Assembly: GCA_963930655.1 (NCBI GenBank)
Contig: OZ005617.1
Coordinates: 2,172,501-2,236,500, forward strand
DNA from: Myrica gale
Lineage: Eukaryota > Streptophyta > Magnoliopsida > Fagales > Myricaceae
DNA length: 64,000 nt
Direction of reading: 5' to 3'
Shown here: positions 1 to 11,300 of the stretch, one piece after another
How the letters are laid out: each line of letters begins with the position of its first letter
Position numbering within the stretch: the first letter of the stretch is position 1
The notes under the pieces: model-generated
What the model saw: only the letters and a program-made list of their open reading frames with translations
Databases searched by the model: none
What the model was told of the DNA's origin: nothing
Position numbers and translations under genes: made by a program

Positions 1-92
1 CTTTGACCTATAAATTTTGCCCAAAGGGAAGGCTTAGCTATTTTTACTTGGTTTTTTGAGTCTCAGATGAAAAGCTGTCTGGTTCTCTGCAG

Positions 93-1260
93 GTTCCAGG
101 GAACCTTATCATCTCAGCTCGTTCTGGATCCCATTCGTTTGATCTTACCCAAATGAATATGTCGCATGTGATATCACATCTATCTTTTGGTCGGAGAGTT
201 GCGCCTAGGGTGATGAGTGAGGTGAAGCGGATAATACCTTATATTGGTGTCAGCCATGACAGGTTGAATGGGCGATCATTTATTAATCATCGTGATATTG
301 GAGCAAATGTTACTGTAAGTTTGTGAGGTCTTTCATACTTATTTATTTGATCCTTTTTACTCTAATGTTCTTCACATGCCCAGCCATCAGCATGTACCTA
401 TTGTTATTATTATTATTTTCTGCTGATGTGCGCAAGAGATAAGCAATGTTTTGAACATACACAAGAACGATAGGCATAGGACAAGAACAATTTAAATAAA
501 TCAACTTATATCCATACGTATCATCCAAAATACTCTACGGTTAATTCCTGCTGAATTGAGTAAATAATATATTATCTGGTTTCAGCTCATCTAGTAGCTG
601 GACATTCATCTGTCTCTGACCACAAGGCCCGCAGACCCTTCTATCTTTTCGGTTCAAAAATTTGTGAAATTTGAAATGAACTGTGTGATTAGTGTCGTGA
701 TATTCAAGCGCCTTATAGAATTCAAATTTATGCGATTGTTCTGTTTTCAGATAGAGCATTATCTTCAAATAGTTAAAACAGAGGTGATAACAGGCGGTTC
801 TCATAAGTTAGTTGAGGAGTACGAGTACACTGCCCACAGCAGCTTGGTGCAGAGCATTGGCATACCTGTTGCCAAGTTCCATTTTGAGCTTTCTCCAATG
901 CAGGTCAGTAACAAACGATGTAGTATACTTATAAAAAAACAAACAAACGATGTAGTTCATATAATGAGATTTTATTTCCTGCCTCTCATTTTTCATTTTT
1001 TTTATGTCTCCTTTCTTCTATCAGGTTTTAATAACAGAGAATCCAAAGTCCTTTTCACATTTTATCACAAATGTCTGTGCTATTATTGGCGGTGTTTTCA
1101 CGGTCGGTATCCGATGATTGTCTATTAACTTCTCACATCTTATGGCTCCTATTGTTGACTTGAACTCTTTTTTGCATTTCAGGTAGCCGGAATCTTGGAT
1201 TCCATTCTGTACAACACCATTAAGCTGATGAAGAAAGTAGAACTAGGAAAGAATTTTTGA
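93..1260 (+). CDS. PDIL5-4: Protein disulfide isomerase-like, PDIL5-3/5-4 type (3' part)
   Basis: Four exons of the 3' end are visible: 93-314, 751-903, 1025-1102 and 1183-1260. All have GT-AG borders and keep one reading frame. The gene starts upstream of the window. The exons encode the C-terminal half of the ER-vesicle-transporter (COPIIcoated_ERV) region found in plant PDI-C proteins. Recognisable pieces are QMNMSHVISHLSFG in the first exon, EYEYTAHSS and KFHFELSPMQ in the second, ENPKSFSHFITN and IIGGVFT in the third, and a tail ending KKVELGKNF. Family knowledge: these ER/early-secretory membrane proteins join a thioredoxin domain to an ERGIC-like luminal domain with transmembrane segments near both ends. 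The IIGGVFTVAGILDSILYNT stretch is the last membrane segment, and the short basic tail is cytosolic. The thioredoxin CxxC lies outside the window, so catalytic competence cannot be judged. PDIL5-3 and PDIL5-4 cannot be separated here. Confidence 0.93.
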
Positions 1261-2406
1261 TAGATAGTTGAGATTATTATGGCTTTATGCTGATTTTCCC
1301 AGAGTACTCACCTTTACTAGAGAGGAACATTTGCAATTTATTCCTTGATAAATATGCAGTAAAGCATGGATCTGTTTACCCATTCTATTTGCAGTCACAG
1401 GGAATTATTTGTAAAAAGGAATCCGAGCTTTTATTTGTAATGTCAACCCCCCCCCCCTTCCCTCTTTACATTTCTTACTGTTGGACGGTATGATTGATGG
1501 ATGTTCTGGATGGTGAAATCAAGAGTTGAAAATATTCATCTCACCTTGAGAAAAAGGAAAAAATATATGGGAGAAAAGGAGAGAGAAAGAGAAGATGGGG
1601 AAAAGTAATACTTCATCCCATAACTATAGGGCAAAATCAATCTCGTCCTCTCAATTATCAAAATTACGATTTATAATTTTTATCTTTTGAAAATCTTCAA
1701 TGTACACTTATTGTGCTTTAAGTTAGACGGAGAAATATGTAAAAGGATCGAAATGTTTTTTCAAGATATTTTTTTAAAAGAAATAAAAGTTTAAGAAATA
1801 AATTAAAATAAATAGATTAATGAAATAGAGTTTTAATAGTTTTATTTAAAAATATTTTTTATTTTTAATGACTGTTTTAATGTTTATAATAATTTTATTT
1901 TAGATGGATATTTCGATTATTTTTAATCTTTTTCCGTTCCTGGTTTTGACCGTACTCCCGTAGAAGACTTCAAAAATTAAAGGAGGTAAATTGCTGTATT
2001 GATTATTGAAGGGTTGTGGTTGATATTACACTGTAGTTACTAGGCGAATTATGACTTTTTTTTTCCAAAAAAGATTAAGGTTGACTAAATTCTATCTGCA
2101 CATTGCAAATCAAGGGAAATTTTCCTTCTTTGGATAATAAAGACCCAGCATCAGACAGAGAAGCAAAAGCAGAGACAATATTTCAAGCATTCACACAATA
2201 TAAAAATCCATTTATTTGTTTATGTACGTACAATGTCCTTTGATGTTGAAAGCAACAAGCTCAAACCAAATAGCATCCCAGTGCCCGCTTATTTCTAATC
2301 TATATAACAACCATCATGAACCTCACTGAGCTCAAGGCGTACGAAAAACCAATGGTAAAGAAAATCAGGAAAAAAAATCAACTCAATCATGCAAACATAT
2401 CCATTT
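1261..2406. other. Intergenic, convergent 3' ends
   Basis: This stretch lies between the 3' ends of the PDIL5 and phytocyanin genes, so it holds both 3' UTRs. It is AT-rich, with a poly-C run near 1447-1457. I see no gene, repeat pair or RNA gene in it. Confidence 0.6.
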
Positions 2407-3439
2407 TTAGAGTAAGAAAAAAAGATAAGAAGCCGTGAATGCTCCAAGGGAACTGATAGAAGTAATCAAGATTGAAGAAGCTTCACTTGGAGGAGGAGGC
2501 TCACTGACAGGAGCTGGAGTTGGGTTTATGTCCTCTGTCCCAGCAGGTGGCGGTGGAGACCCTTCACCGGAGGGTGCTGGACCTGGGGTTGAGGCTGGAG
2601 GTGGAGGAGGAGAAACTGTGCTTGTTTGGTTAGTATTTGAGCTGCTGTTGCTTCTATCTGCCAATACAACCACCACAAACTTCTCATTTTTTAGGCAGTG
2701 GTCTCTGTTGCCACTTATGAAGTAGTAAGGCCCTGATTGTTTTAGCTGGTAGACAGTGTGGCCGTCGGAGAATTTCTCGATAGGTGCTTCAGTGTTGCAA
2801 TTGGTGTAGTCATCCTGGCTTACGTGAAGAACCGAGTCCTGGTCAGCAGGATAGTCGAACACTGCAAGTGTAAAAACAGTTGTTAAAGATTATTTCCAGC
2901 AGTGAAGGGAGAATTCCAGCTCTTACTTTGGATTAACTATCTACCAAATAAAAGCAGCAGCAAATATAGGAACTCTTCTCCGGTTATTTCGAGAGCAATG
3001 AGCCATGTTCGATAGAGATATTTTCTGATCTTTGGACCTGCTTAGAATTTACGGACTTTTATGGCCAATTAAAATCAGGTCTTTAAGGTCAATAGATGAT
3101 GCTGTTATGGGCACTATGCCCCTGTTACTTGTATCCGGCCTCGGAAGGTCGTTTGTATTCAGCATGTTCCCAATGAAATGAATTCAAAATTGCTAAGAGA
3201 AAAAAAAAGGAACCAGGCTTGGGATAATTGAATGACAACTTACCAAGGGAGTCACCAATTTGAAACCGGTTGTTTTCTGCCCATTGATTATAGTGCACTT
3301 CACTAGGATCAGTTGGAATAGTCCAGCCCTTGGAGCCTCCAATTTTGAACTCTGTTGCACCTCCCTTCCGCAGCAACAGCATCAGACAAAAGAGGCCCAC
3401 TGCATGCAATGTTTTTGATGGGAAAATGTTGTTGGCCAT
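2407..3439 (-). CDS. Early-nodulin-like phytocyanin, predicted GPI-anchored
   Basis: Two exons, 3439-3244 and 2861-2407, give 216 residues. The intron is in phase 1 at GDSL/V, the usual position in phytocyanin genes. The start at 3439 was chosen because a signal peptide (about residues 1-28) follows directly; the upstream in-frame Met would add 46 non-secretory residues. A plastocyanin-like domain runs from about residue 29 to 130, with the conserved Cys pair in TNCNTE and DHCLKN. A Pro/Ser/Thr-rich stretch (PPPPP, PAPSGEGSPPPPAG) typical of arabinogalactan modification follows, and the C-terminus is a hydrophobic GPI-addition tail. The copper site looks dead: the usual Cys ligand position reads Ser in YYFISG and the axial Gln position reads Glu in KNEKF. 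That fits the early-nodulin-like class rather than uclacyanins. The likely place of action is the outer face of the plasma membrane or cell wall; the exact role is unknown. Confidence 0.9.
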
Positions 3440-3992
3440 TGGTAAAGAACAGAAAGGAATGTAAATCTCAAGACAATCCTGTTTCAGACGAAAAACTGAG
3501 ATCTCTGACTTGGGTGGAGCTAGAGGGGTGACAAGAGTAGTCTGGTGAGAACGGTTTTTGTAGGCGAAGAATTCCATCCAACTTTACCAGCTGTGGCAGT
3601 GAAGCTTTTTTCAACTTTTTCTTATTCTAGTTCTTTGGATTTCTTAACCTCTGGTGCAAAGCATATGTGCACTTTTTATGGTGAGAACGAGGTGGTTCTG
3701 GAGAATACTTTTTAATTCTTTTGTATAACTTGGTCTGCGGGTTTATACTTTGCTTGAACATTATCAGGAATATTCATGTCTTGTGGTCTCGGTTAGTCTA
3801 ATTACATCAGATGAACATCCACGCAAGCCTGTATTCACACGAATCTCACTACTTCCATGGAATCCGATTCAAGACCCACCACTTTCCCTGAACGAATAAT
3901 GTGTCTTGAGCTGCAGCTGCTTCTTCTTCTTTCAGAGGGGTCAAGTTTAAAGTGGTGGCAGATCCAATTTGAAGAATAGTTACCTTACGATC

Positions 3993-4915
3993 GAATAACT
4001 CCGAGAGCAAATTGAATTTTAATAATTAAAGAAACTTTCCTCTCCCACCCGCTTCTCTCCCAACCAAAAAACCCACCAGTTCTTCCCCAAACCCCTGCGT
4101 CCTTACGGAGGAGGGGGGAGCTCCGGTTCCCTCATCCCCCTCCTCCTTTTTCCCTTTCTTTTTCTCCTCCTTCATCTTCTTTTTCCCTTTCCCTTTCCCT
4201 TCTCTGGTTAGCTTGGTTTGCGGTTGGTTTGAGTGTTTTTTTGGTTTTCTTTGCAGGTGGCTTCTCCTTGGCGTTCGGCGGTTTTCGCCCCTTCCTCGTG
4301 GACATGCGCCGGCTGGTGGTCATCAGCGGGTGCTGCGCTTCACACCGATGGTCGGCCGGCTTTCATCGGCCAGCGCGTGTTGATCCACGCACCCCACGCG
4401 GTGCGCGTGGATCTCACGCGCCGCCCACTCTATGGGTGTGTTCGGCCTCCTCCGGCCTCCGTCCCGTTTTCCGCTTCGCCGGACAGGCCTCAGTGGCTTA
4501 TGGCCTCCATTTTCCGCTGTTCTGTTCACCTCCAACCTCGGCCTGCCGCCGCCGGTCCGATCGAAAATAAAACTGTTTGGGTCTGCCCCTCTATTTAGGG
4601 CTTGTCTCGTTTTACTTCTGTGTTTTATGATAGCTCCTATGTTTAGGGCTTGTGTTGGTTTTTTTGTTGTTTTTTCCCTATGTTTAGTCATATTAGCTTA
4701 TGTTTGCTGGCCTATGTGGCTTGTCTGGCCTCTGTGGCTTTTTCGTCCCTTCGGAGAATTTGTAGGACCTTTGGGTTCGTCTGCTCGTTGGCCCGCCGGC
4801 TCTTCGGAGTGTCTGATACGCCCTTTTGAGTTTTATGAGTTTTTTAAACCTCCTTGATCCTTCAATATATTCATATGTTATTTATGCCCAAAAAAAAAAG
4901 AATAACTCCGAGAGC
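3993..4915 (+). mobile_element. Poly(A) retroposon with 16-bp target-site duplication
   Basis: The 16-bp sequence GAATAACTCCGAGAGC occurs at 3993-4008 and again at 4900-4915. Between the copies lies an 891-bp insert that ends in a poly(A) run at 4890-4899. This is the signature of target-primed reverse transcription (a LINE-driven insertion). The insert is pyrimidine-rich, then GC-rich around 4250-4560, and has no reverse transcriptase, so it is non-autonomous or 5'-truncated. Several overlapping short ORFs in the GC-rich part are not conserved genes as far as I can tell. It shares a motif around GCGTG-ATCTCAC-CGCCGCC with the insert at 21395-22361. Confidence 0.85.
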
Positions 4916-5342
4916 TGGGATGCAATAAATCGAAGAACTTGAGAGATCCTTTCAAATTTGCAAACCAATTTCTTAATCTTATAGAAAAGATCAGTTTATT
5001 CTGTAGATTTGTTATTGGGTCTACTTCTTAAAGTGTCCATGACTTAAAGCTGCAACGCTGTAAATCTGCACCTCGCCGGCCGGGGTGAGTATCGGCACAG
5101 GCGCTGTGCGACTTTTGAGAGCATGTCTGCCTGCGTTAACATTTTAACATAAATTTAGCACCTTATGGCTTATGCACCAACCCTTTTCCGAACGTCAATC
5201 TTCGTCACTAGATGACAAATTTAGAAGCGGCAATAAGAGACAGAAATGACAGCAGAAGTGCTTCTCATATGCAGTCACAATCTAGAGAATCGGACAACAT
5301 TTTGGGTTCTGTTGGGAAGATCATTGAGCTTGATCGTATATT

Positions 5343-6116
5343 AAGGGATGTTTGTTTTGAGAAGATTTGTAGAATGTGAAGTGTTTTGAGAAATTTTAAG
5401 TGAAGTTGGAGGTGTATTGGTGTTTGTGTAATAGTTGTTGAGGTGTAAAAAAAGTAATGATGTTTTTTAAGGTTGTTGTTTGTAGATTATTTTTATTGGG
5501 ACGGGTGAATAAGATAAAATGTAAAATAATATTTTATTATAATTTCGATTTTTTTAAATTATAATATAAATATTTGAAAGTATTTTTTTAAAGGAGACGT
5601 AGAAAAAGACAAACTATTAATGCGGTTAAAAAAATAAAAATAAGAAGAAGAACAAAGACAAACGACTAATGGAGTTATAAAAAAGAAAAATAAAAGAAGA
5701 TGAGCATAAAAGCGTGATTGACGCTTCTGACAATCTGTAGGGTGTCACAGGGGGAAAGTCAGGTATCGCAGGGGCAGAGGGAAAAAAGTTGCGGCAGGCT
5801 ATTTAATGGTCGGATGAAATGACCATATCGCCATCAACCAAAGCCTTAACGTTTGATAAAACAGTTGAGGTATTTCGTCCATTCACATGTCTGAGTGGAT
5901 AATGCGTTGAACGCGTGGGGTCATGTATTTTTTCAAATTCCGGTCTTACCCTTATGTATTTATGTCCTCAAAGCACTATTGGAGGGTATATTGATACTTT
6001 TCTATAAGGGTAAAAATGGAAAATAACTAACTGCATTATAAATTTAAATATGTTTGGTTTACAATCACAAACGTTGTATTCGCATTCTCAAATTCTCAAC
6101 AACACAAACATCCCCT
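5343..6116. mobile_element. MITE-like element with terminal inverted repeats
   Basis: The left end reads GGGATGTTTGTTTTGAGAA and the right end carries its approximate reverse complement, ending CAACACAAACATCCC. The interior is AT-rich and has no ORF of note. A convincing target-site duplication was not found. A partial relative lies at about 32231-32365, sharing the stretch GAGGTGTAAAAAAAGTAATG. Confidence 0.6.
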
Positions 6117-6239
6117 AAATCTTTTAGATGAAGTTTAATTAACCTTTTAAGAAAAAATTCCAAAAAGATTTTTTTTTACCGCTAAACATAAAAATCTCAC
6201 CATTTTCATACAAATTTCAACCTCTTTTTCACACTATTA

Positions 6240-6653
6240 TGGACTGTTTGGAGAGTATGAGATACATCTCAAATAGTAGTATGAGATGCCAATGTGAGGT
6301 TTATATGCCTTAGGTTCTCTTCCCCCTTGAGCTAGCTCTTGGGAGTGAGTTTTCCTAAGGCATGTAACAAATAGTATTATAACTTATACCATGCCTCTCA
6401 GTTGCAATATTGCGGCACAGGGTGTGACACCGGTATTGCAGTGTTAGCTCAGGACTAGGAAAAAGCATAGTGCACAGCCAGCCCGCGTGGGCGCCGGGGC
6501 TGCGGAGCATGGTGAAATGTTATGGACCATTTGAGAAGTATGAGATCTGTCCAACATTGATAGTATGAGATGCCAATATGAGGTTTATATGTTGTAGGCT
6601 CCCTTCCCTCTTGAGCTAGCTTTTTGAGGTGAGTTCTCCTAAGGTATGTAACA
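6240..6653 (+). mobile_element. TRIM-like element: two ~130-bp direct repeats
   Basis: Two direct repeats, about 6240-6369 and 6523-6653, both begin TGGAC and end GTAACA. They share TATGAGATGCCAAT, GAGGTTTATATG and CTTGAGCTAGCT. They flank a short GC-rich interior without coding capacity. After the first repeat there is a degenerate TGGTATCA-like stretch where a primer-binding site would lie. The size and layout fit a terminal-repeat retrotransposon in miniature. No clean 5-bp target duplication was found. Confidence 0.6.
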
Positions 6654-6909
6654 CACACATCATTCAATATGTTTCATTAAAAAAACTATATCTAATCTTC
6701 AACGCCCCGAAGTTTTCTGAGGCGTTGAATCCAACTCGTCAGGCTCGTCCGAACTTTGTGCACGTAAATGAGCACTTGAATTTCTCTCATTACCAAAAAA
6801 AATTATAATAAAAATCATTCTACCATCAAACATTTTTAAAACTTTTTCACCAACGTTTTACGAATTCTCATAAAAAGTCAAACTCTCGACAATTTCAATA
6901 TGACACTTA

Positions 6910-7179
6910 GGGCTTGTTTGGTTGCAGATTCAGGTTATGATTTAGGTCAAGTTTTCGTTTTGGTTATATAAGTTGGACTCAGGCTCAGCTCGAGGGTTTT
7001 TTCTGCCGCTCACCTGCCAGATGGTACAGAGTCCAACATTTCCTGACAGTCATTAATTCATTTGACACCGGACCAAAAAAACACAGATCTTAGCCATGCA
7101 TAGGTGAAAGTGCGCTGACACCTACAAAAATGCAACCCAACTTTAAAACCAAAACTTGGACCTGCAACCAAACAAGCCC
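6910..7179. mobile_element. Tourist-like MITE (PIF/Harbinger type)
   Basis: A 270-bp element has perfect 18-bp terminal inverted repeats: GGGCTTGTTTGGTTGCAG at 6910-6927 and its reverse complement at 7162-7179. It is flanked on both sides by TTA (6907-6909 and 7180-7182), the three-base target duplication of PIF/Harbinger elements. It has no coding capacity. Confidence 0.9.
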
Positions 7180-8316
7180 TTACAGGCTTTGTATCGTACT
7201 TATGGGCTGTTCCTCAAGGCCCATGTTCGCCAAACTTTTACTGGCTTTAAGCCCAAACTTTTAGCAGCCCATCTTCTATCTGGTAAAATTTGTTGAGCCC
7301 TGTTCTCACTGTTGGTATGTTTTTATATTAGTTCATGGATTGTTTAGGGCCATCAAGGCAGCATCTTTTAAGGTTCATTGATGGCCTTGACACGTCATTC
7401 TCATGCTGGAAAGTAGAAAATCTGCTCATAATTTATAGGCCCATTTGCAGGTCCAAAACCCAACCCCCATTGGCATTGAGGCTAATTTTGACGAAGCAAA
7501 CTCTTTGTTATTCCCAAATTCCGACGACCTCGTTTTGTCGTTCACTCTGAAAACAAATTGTCGGCTGATAAGCGAGACCCATCCGCCTTGGTGCCATGTC
7601 TCTTTTGCTCTCTCACCCCACCCTCTACCGTCCAATCAAAATTCCAGGAAAAAAAAATCTCCATTGAATAATAATAAAGAGAAAATCTCGGGAAAAAGGA
7701 AAAGAAAAAATATTAATAACGTTAGGGAGAAAGAAAAACTTGAGGTGAAGAACACACGGAAGCAAAAAAATAGAATTGTTTTTCTTTTTTCAGAAATGGG
7801 TAAAATCGTGGAGAATAATTTCTGTGACGAGAGGGAGAGAAGAAAAACTGGAGGAACGTAAAATTAACGCATTAAACGGCCACTGGTGGATGTGGGTGTC
7901 TGAGAGGTGGGAACCACACCACGAACCCTCCTCCTTTGACAGAGTAATACAGCATGAAAATGTCCATGATCAGAACCACCACCACCTGGCAACTGCCTTC
8001 ACAAACTCCATATTAAAAGAAATAAACAGATAAAAGACAGAAAACAAGAAAAACGGAATATTTTCCATTTTGTTATTCTCGATTTGATTTTAATGTTTAT
8101 TGGCGTTTACTTGGTCGTTTGGAGCTTGGTCTTTACCTGCTCCTGATCCGTAAATTCAACCTTCCTCTCAGAGTCTCGGACGATAACTTTTCTGGGATCT
8201 TGTTGATTTTTCAAGGTGGGGGTTCCAGCTCCTGGGCGTTGGTGGTGCTTGGGATATCTTTGTTTCCAACGCAAGAGGAGTGCTTTTGAGTTTCTGCTGT
8301 TTTTGGTATTCTGGAA
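7180..8316. other. Upstream region and probable 5' UTR of the TBC GAP
   Basis: No conserved protein is recognised here. Several short ORFs, including one at 7445-7861, are low-complexity and rich in Lys/Arg/Asn, and look like chance. The last roughly 200 bases before 8317 probably contain the transcribed leader of the TBC gene. Confidence 0.45.
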
Positions 8317-11300
8317 ATGTGGAAGTACCCTGGAGCTCCTGCTGATTCTTTCTACCAGGTCCGGCCCGAATGCACTGATGTTCCAAAAACCCGCTTCAAG
8401 ATCAAGGTCCGAAGGTTCTTTGTGATTTTTTTTTTTTACTTCTGGCTTCGTAGATACCCTTTTGAATTGCTTTTAGATTCTCATTGTCTTAATTTGGATG
8501 AATTTGACGTGAAGATCGTGGTATTGGGTAATCTGTATCCTATTGTGAATGATATTGATATGTGTATGACGATTATGGGCAAATGTTAATCTGGATTCAG
8601 GAGTTCGTGCATTATATTGTGATGTGGATTAGTTTATGGTGGAAATTTATGCTTTTGTCGATACTGGAGATTCACGAACGAGAACCAAGATTGTAAAAAT
8701 TTCTACGTTGATGTTTATGATAATGATGTAGTGAAGGTGTTTTTTGAGATGTGACCCTGGGCTGACTAAACATAATCATTCCAGCGTTCAAATTGTGTGC
8801 CATTCACACTTAATCCCATAATTTGGACCCACCCATAGAAAAATTCTCTCGCGCAACCTATAGATGAGAGGGTAGTCGACGTACTGAATAGTGGAACCCA
8901 AAAAAAGAAAATGACAAATGAAAACAAACAAAACAAAAAACTAGAACTAGCCATACGCATTATTAGTTTACCATTCCTGATACTTCGTTATGGACTGCAT
9001 TGGAGAACTAATGATGTCACTCTGCTATTTCTTCGTCGCCTTATCAAAATTTTGATGGTGTTTCCTGCTGCTATAAGAATGTCTTGTGTAACAGAGAAGC
9101 CGTGTTTATGAACCGACCATGAGTATTACATTAGAACGAGATTTCCAGTTCATAATACATTCTTTGGTTTATGATTCTATCATTCAGCCTTCTACTTTTA
9201 ATCTGCATATGCAGGCGGGTAAAACTCTAAGTGTAAGGAAATGGCATGCTGCGTTCACTCCAGATGGGTATCTGAATATAGGCAAGACCCTAAGTCGAAT
9301 CTATCGTGGGGTAAGTCCCTCTTCACGGTTGACAACCTACCAAAAAGTATGTTAAAGTCTATTGTTATAGCATGAAATCTATTTGCATCATAGTATAGAT
9401 ATTGTTCTTGATATATTAGATATCTATAGTTTGGGAAACCATGCAAATCTCTGTCCTTATAACTGGATAATGTTGACATGGAGAATTAATCAGTTTGTAT
9501 TTGATCGATAAGTTACTTCCGCTTTTTCTTTTTCGTCTTTTCTTTTTCTTTTCTCTTTGAATTCTGAAAGGGTAAGCAAGAGTAACAGACTCCTACAAAA
9601 CAGTTACTTTCTTATAATGTAGTTCCTTATGGAGGAGAGGCCATATGATCCAAAGATCATGGTGCAATAATATGAACATGTGCTTATTTTTGGATCTTAA
9701 AGACTTTCAGTAGTATTTCCTTAAAATAGCATGTTGTATTCTACTGCTGTGTCACTTTTAGTCATTCATCGGATGTACAAAAGAAGTTACTGGCACAAAA
9801 TGAATAAGCAAATTTCATTCTTATCAAGATGGGAGCAAAATTTAGCAACAACAAAGAGCACAATGTTTAGAAATGTTCCATAAAAATGTCAGATAACCTA
9901 ATAAATTGTAATATAGTATTTATTGACCTTTTCCCATCTTTCAACTTGATTATCTCAATGATCTTGTCTAGGCAACATTTTCATATGATTGCCTTGACAC
10001 TAGAATTTTCAACATTTACTCCATGTACATATTTGATGTGATTTTCATCACGTATGAATTCCTCATGTACCAGGTCTAGTTGATTTTGTTTCTCCCTTTT
10101 CCTCTTCTGGCAGCTCTAAACAAAGTGGTTTAGTTGTTTGATAACTTTAGCTTGACCATACTGCCAATTTATTTATCAAAAAAAAAATCACCTATATATG
10201 CTTTACTATGTTATTAACTATTATATCCCTATCATCCATTGTGGCTAAAACTTGTATGTCACTCTTTTCATCTTTGATAAGCAAAAGATCTGCTAATTAT
10301 GTCTTTTATAAATCAATAATGGATGTTGTGCCCTAGTTTTTCTTATTGTTGGTCAGAAGCATGTTTTTTTCTCCGTTCTCTCTCCTCCTCGTTCTCCTCC
10401 CCGTACGTTCATCCAGTTGTGTTAGTGTCCTAAGTTAGTGGTTTGAGATGGTTTTTTTTCGTAGTTTAGTGATTGAGGCGAAGACGTTTCATTTCTCGGT
10501 TAGCAAGTTGGGTCTCCTTATGTTATCGGAGTCGAGTCGGAAATCGCAGAGCTTCGTTCGTATTGGCAGATATGGGTGGTTTGGCTTGCCAACCTCTTTG
10601 GTAAATTGGTGGAGGGGAACGAAGACAAGGATCTTCAGTTTAAGTTCAATGAATCTTCGCGTGCGTTTCTTGCCCAGAAATGCTCGAATGAGCATGGTAG
10701 ATTCATTGTGTTGGTGGAGTTTGGGGACAGCCGGCGAAGGGGGGCAGTAAGGATCCCAGAGGGGCGGTCTGGCTTTGGTTGGCAGGCATTCGCTCAGTCT
10801 TGTGACGAGATGATTTCTGTGTTTGGGGAGAGGCGTCGTTCAAGCGTGGGGCATGCAGTGCCAGAGGTTAGGAAAGGTGTTTCCTTTGCCCAGCTGGTGA
10901 GGGGTGGCTCGCCGAAGATGAAGGAGGAGGGAGGGGGTGAGTTTCGTGTGCCTTACGTTGGCAACGGAAACTTGACAAGGCACGTGAATTCCATTCGAAA
11001 TGTTGATGTTGGGGGGTCTGCTGTGTCGGCTGGGACTGATGGGGAGCTCTGGGTGCATTTAATGCGCATGCGTGATGAGCTGGAAAGCCTCATCAATCTC
11101 ATTGTGGAACAACGGAAGGAACCAAGGAAGGGTTTGAGCTGTTTGGCATGTGGTTCTCTTGAGTTGGGCCGTGGGTCTGGGTTCTGTGAGTCCGGCCCAT
11201 CGACTAAGTTGGGTCTCGTTAATGTTGTCTCAGAGCCTTTCGCTAGTGTGGAGGGGGAGAGGTCGGGTGGGTGGGCCGAGCTGGGTTCTCTTGAGTTGGG

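Noticed and set aside
1441-1460. Poly-C run
   Set aside because: A simple homopolymer in a 3' flank; no structure or gene signal around it.
4229-4857. Overlapping ORFs of 113-141 codons
   Set aside because: They fall in the GC-rich core of a retroposon in several frames and both strands, without a recognisable protein family.
7445-7861. 138-codon plus-strand ORF upstream of the TBC gene
   Set aside because: The composition is Lys/Asn/Arg low-complexity, there is no domain, and overlapping ORFs occur in other frames. More likely leader or promoter sequence.
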